Of a DNA stretch of 64,000 bases, positions 60,500 through 64,000 are shown in pieces. Position numbers and translations under genes: made by a program. The stretch comes from Zhengitettix transpicula (Eukaryota > Arthropoda > Insecta > Orthoptera > Tetrigidae): positions 181,809,432 through 181,873,431 of the forward strand of contig CM073591.1 in the NCBI GenBank assembly GCA_037074705.1, in the 5' to 3' direction. How positions within the stretch are numbered: the stretch's first letter is position 1; every line of letters begins with the position of its first letter. Below the pieces are notes generated by a model. That model searched no databases and was not told the DNA's origin. It worked only from the letters and a program-made list of their open reading frames with translations.

Positions 60500-63400
60500 T
60501 TTTGTTTTTCAATTTTTTTATAAAATAATTTTAGAAAAATGTATAAAAAAATTCTAAATATTTTCGATAATGTCAGTTTGTTAACGTTAAAATAAATAAA
60601 ACTATCTGGATATTCGTCCTTCGAACGCGATGATTCTTTGATCATTTTTTTAACACGTTATATAAGCAACTCATTGAAATGAAAATATAATACATCTATT
60701 TTAAAATACAATAATTAGATAAATTAGTTCAATTACATCCTGCTTTATAGGGTAACAATGATACTGATTATTCCGATAAAATAAAGAGAAAACCCATGGA
60801 GAGTGCTGATGTCTTTGACGTATGGTGATGAAGTGAAAAACAGAGAAGTTCATAAGAAAAATATGACTGATAAGTTAACAAATTTATTAATTACGTACTT
60901 TAAAAACGTAAAGTGATGTAAAAATTCAGATTTTTACAGATGATCAAAATAACATAAATATTAAATATTTAAACAATATAAATGAACAAAATGAGACAAA
61001 TATTATTTTAGACCTATATTTAATAATTTTCTACACGTACTTGGTTTACGAGAAGTTCCCACAGTTTCCTTTTTCTTTTCCCGGAATTCCTAGTGAAATA
61101 CCCGACACCTAATCGTCCATTTTTTTACTTTAATTTAATAGAACAAGGGAAATGTTGACTGGGAGGTTGACAAAATGAGAAAGGAAGTGACGAGTGTGGA
61201 TGAGAGGAAAGAAGAGGCAACAAGCCGCCAAACAACTGTGGCGATACTTTAGTGAATCGGCTACTCAGAATCGCCATGTGAAGGGGACCTTATCGTTCAG
61301 TGTGTCACTCTGGTACAACTGAAACTCCCATTACTGCTGCAGATACGGTACGATGCACCATTTCAGGGGGCGTTTTTCAACAGTATAACGCTCGTACCCC
61401 CTAATCATCCTTGCCATACAACGTGACCTCGAGCAGGGGTGCCAAATTTAATTTAAACACAAGTAAATTAACAATTACAAATTTTGTTAAATGTAGGAAA
61501 ATTAAAACACAATAAAATTGCTTTTAATGAAACATTTTATTTAATGTATTTATAAAATTAAAATTATTATTTTTTGCTCTAATCTTGCCAGCGCTTTCCT
61601 ACTACTAGTTTTCCAATATAGATGTTTATCAGTTAATCTTCAATTGGTGCAGCAAACTTTTTTAATTTACGGGCATTCTCACCAAAATAAGAATATATTT
61701 TGGGAATTCTTACTTCTCGATATTTGCTTTTAAAACCGAATCATTCTGGAAACCATTTAATTCCAGTCGTGTCAAAGTGGGAACATTTACAACTTCAAAA
61801 GGAAAAAAAGGCCCAAACGTCGCCGGAACTGAGTCAGCGCGTTTATACACGCCCACAGTCCCCCAGGAAAGGCACTGGCCCACGTGTATACTCGTCTTCG
61901 GTAGTTAAAGGGAATTGTGTGTACGGTATTGCCATAAACGCAATTTTCTCCAGATATGATTTTCTATTTTCGTTTTATTTCAGAGCATCGTGGGCCACAA
62001 AACGTTACATCGGGGGCCGCCGGTTTGACACTCCTGGTCGAAAATACCCACAAGTTGCCTTGACCTGCGAGATCACCAGATCTTTCTCCCTTCGAGCACG
62101 TAAGGGATATTATAGAACGACAAATCTAGTATAATTCACAAACAGCACGACCGTTGCTTATTTGACTGAAAAAGTGCAACAGGCATGGAACTAGTGATCT
62201 AACACTAGCCCAAAAATTAACGATTTAACGAACTTAATGTTTTTGTTTAACCTTACGCGTTGAATTGTGGGAGACATAATTTACTTAGCTTACTGCTAGG
62301 CAGTAAAAGAATAAAAGTCCGTATTACTTAACTATATATGGTTAGTTTCCGTCGGGTGTTCCATTGTTTGTTTTAATAAAATATAAGATGGAATAAAAAG
62401 AAAGAAATTGAGTGAAGGAAGAATATGGTATCAAAGAGGGGGGTCGGTTTAGTTCACTACTCTCACGTTTGACACCATTTTCCACCTTCACTCATTTTTC
62501 TTGCTTCCTATATTTTCCTAAACCAGACAATGGAGCGACGACTAACACTAACCAAAATTTAAATCCATAATTGTCTACAAATTTCAAATTCAAATATTTA
62601 AACTGTAACTCATACGAAGTGGCTAAAGTAAAATAATTGTGCAGGCAAAATAGTGTTTCTCGAATATCGATTGTCAAGAAGTTTTATATGCGATGTAATA
62701 CATGAACTCGTGAACGAGATTAGATATACAGAACAAAAATACTAGATTGCAGAATACCAACGAATAGGGAAGGAAGGTTAGTTTTCCGTGGGCAAATGAA
62801 AACGTACATGTGGTAGCTATCGCAATATTTGAAGTTACATGATGTCACTGATGAAACGGGCAGCTCGTCATTATTCTACCCACTACGGCGTTGAGGCTAA
62901 CAGGTCTTCGCATTCGTCAGGCAAAATTACAGGAAGAAATCGTCAAAGCTTTCGGAACACTGAAATGATCAAACCAAAAGTTAAAATTGATGAAGTATTC
63001 ACAATCTCAAGCATTCTTTTAGGTCCAACTAATTTAATGTATATTTTATCAATTTTCGTGTTTATTAAAACAACGTTTTCGGTTGCCTGAGTCGAAATAA
63101 ATGGTGGATTTTAGTTAATCGTGGGTAAATTGCTATTAATTGTGGCATTAATTTATTTAGCCTTTTGCGTGAATACGTTTAATGGGTGCGAAATTTCAAG
63201 GTAGCGGATGGGCGTCAGTCTGCAAATATGACGTCATCCCGCACATGTGTACCATATGCTACAGCTCTGGTACTTACTAAACAAGTACGATAATGGCTGC
63301 ACACATCAATGAAATCTGTTTTGGTTCTGTAATTAAATAAACGTCTATATCTCACTCATCATTACATTTCCAACCTAAATTCTGTAATCTCCATTCAAAT

Positions 63401-64000
63401 ATAACAGCCTCAATACTAAACCTTTATATTTTGATTTTTCTTGTGCTTTTGTTTCCTCTTTTGGAAATATTTATTTGTTTATTGTGTAATAGACTTCAGC
63501 AGTTTCTCTCAGAAAATAACTTAATGTACGTTAGAGCATCTGAACCTTTAAAATTGTCTTGAAAAGGTTGTGTTTATTTCTTCTTCCCTTGTCGATTCTC
63601 CCTACATGCATGCTTGATATCTCACGTGTTTGTTACCTATTTTCTACTTAATATTATTATAAATATTGGTCTGGTATCCCTTAATATAAATATAAAACTT
63701 ACCATTCAATTTAATATGAGCTTGTCCAGTTAAATGATGTGATTTAACACATTTAAGTTAATTTAGTGGCTCCTTACCGATGTTTGATATTGAAGCTAGA
63801 AGCGAGGAGACTTGAGCTTCCCACTCGCAGGCAAATAGACTAAATTGGATTGATCAGAATTGTGAAGAGGTGTAATATAGTGAATTTACTGTCCCGGACA
63901 GATAAGTAACTGTATTACATGAAAAGAGTAATAGATGAAACATTATCCGAATTGAGCCACGACGTAGAACAAAATTGAAAACGATACAGCTGGATTGGAA
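60500..64000. other. unassigned sequence to window end
   Basis: AT-rich with CpG-rich islands (61200-61450, 61820-62100). Frames at 61700-62134 and 62839-63090 on the plus strand are open but unrecognised and lack splice or family support. Confidence 0.35.

Overview
The window is eukaryotic nuclear DNA, most likely from an insect with a fairly large, repeat-rich genome. Coding information sits in short exons separated by introns of 83 to 5,265 bp with GT/AG borders. The one clearly recognised gene is the insect form of the formin diaphanous (dia). Around it lie old arthropod-type transposable elements: mariner, Tc1, gypsy, several non-LTR families, Penelope-like elements, tRNA-derived SINEs and a possible Helitron. 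I cannot name the species; the intron sizes and abundance of Penelope-like pieces would fit a hemimetabolous insect, but that is only a guess.

Layout. 1-3.65 kb: a rearranged block with a 351/354-bp direct repeat, a 519-bp inverted repeat and a mariner with a TA duplication. 4.3-6.2 kb: a Penelope-like terminal module and the 3' half of a LINE. 6.36-6.47 kb: one coiled-coil exon of another minus-strand gene. 7-10.3 kb: AT-rich DNA that may include the dia 3' UTR. 10.33-36.43 kb: dia on the minus strand. 36.4-40 kb: its upstream intron or flank, with a decayed LINE. 40-64 kb: visibly richer in CpG, almost no recognisable host coding sequence, many decayed repeats, including an LTR retrotransposon reduced to one LTR plus primer-binding site, two jockey-like LINE copies, a Helitron-like end, and fragments of mariner, Tc1 and Penelope-like elements.

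dia. Eighteen coding exons were placed to the base. Their lengths total 3,198 nt, exactly 1,066 codons including the stop, and every junction phase agrees. They encode the GTPase-binding/DID/dimerisation N-terminal half, a coiled coil, a proline-rich FH1 region in one exon, the FH2 actin-nucleating domain, and the DAD autoinhibitory motif with a basic tail. The short first coding exon with the start codon was not found. Insertions inside dia introns include a sense-oriented gypsy (23.1-26.3 kb), an antisense gypsy split by a Penelope-like fragment (17.1-21.4 kb), SINE-like sequences and two long foldback repeats.

The strongest oddities are the rearranged inverted/direct repeat block, the internally deleted LTR element, a family of 68-bp modules (four copies, two forming a hairpin), CTGANGA-stem-GAAAC signatures that resemble hammerhead ribozyme cores, and near-perfect palindromes. 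All coordinates and alignments were made by eye; no database search was run.
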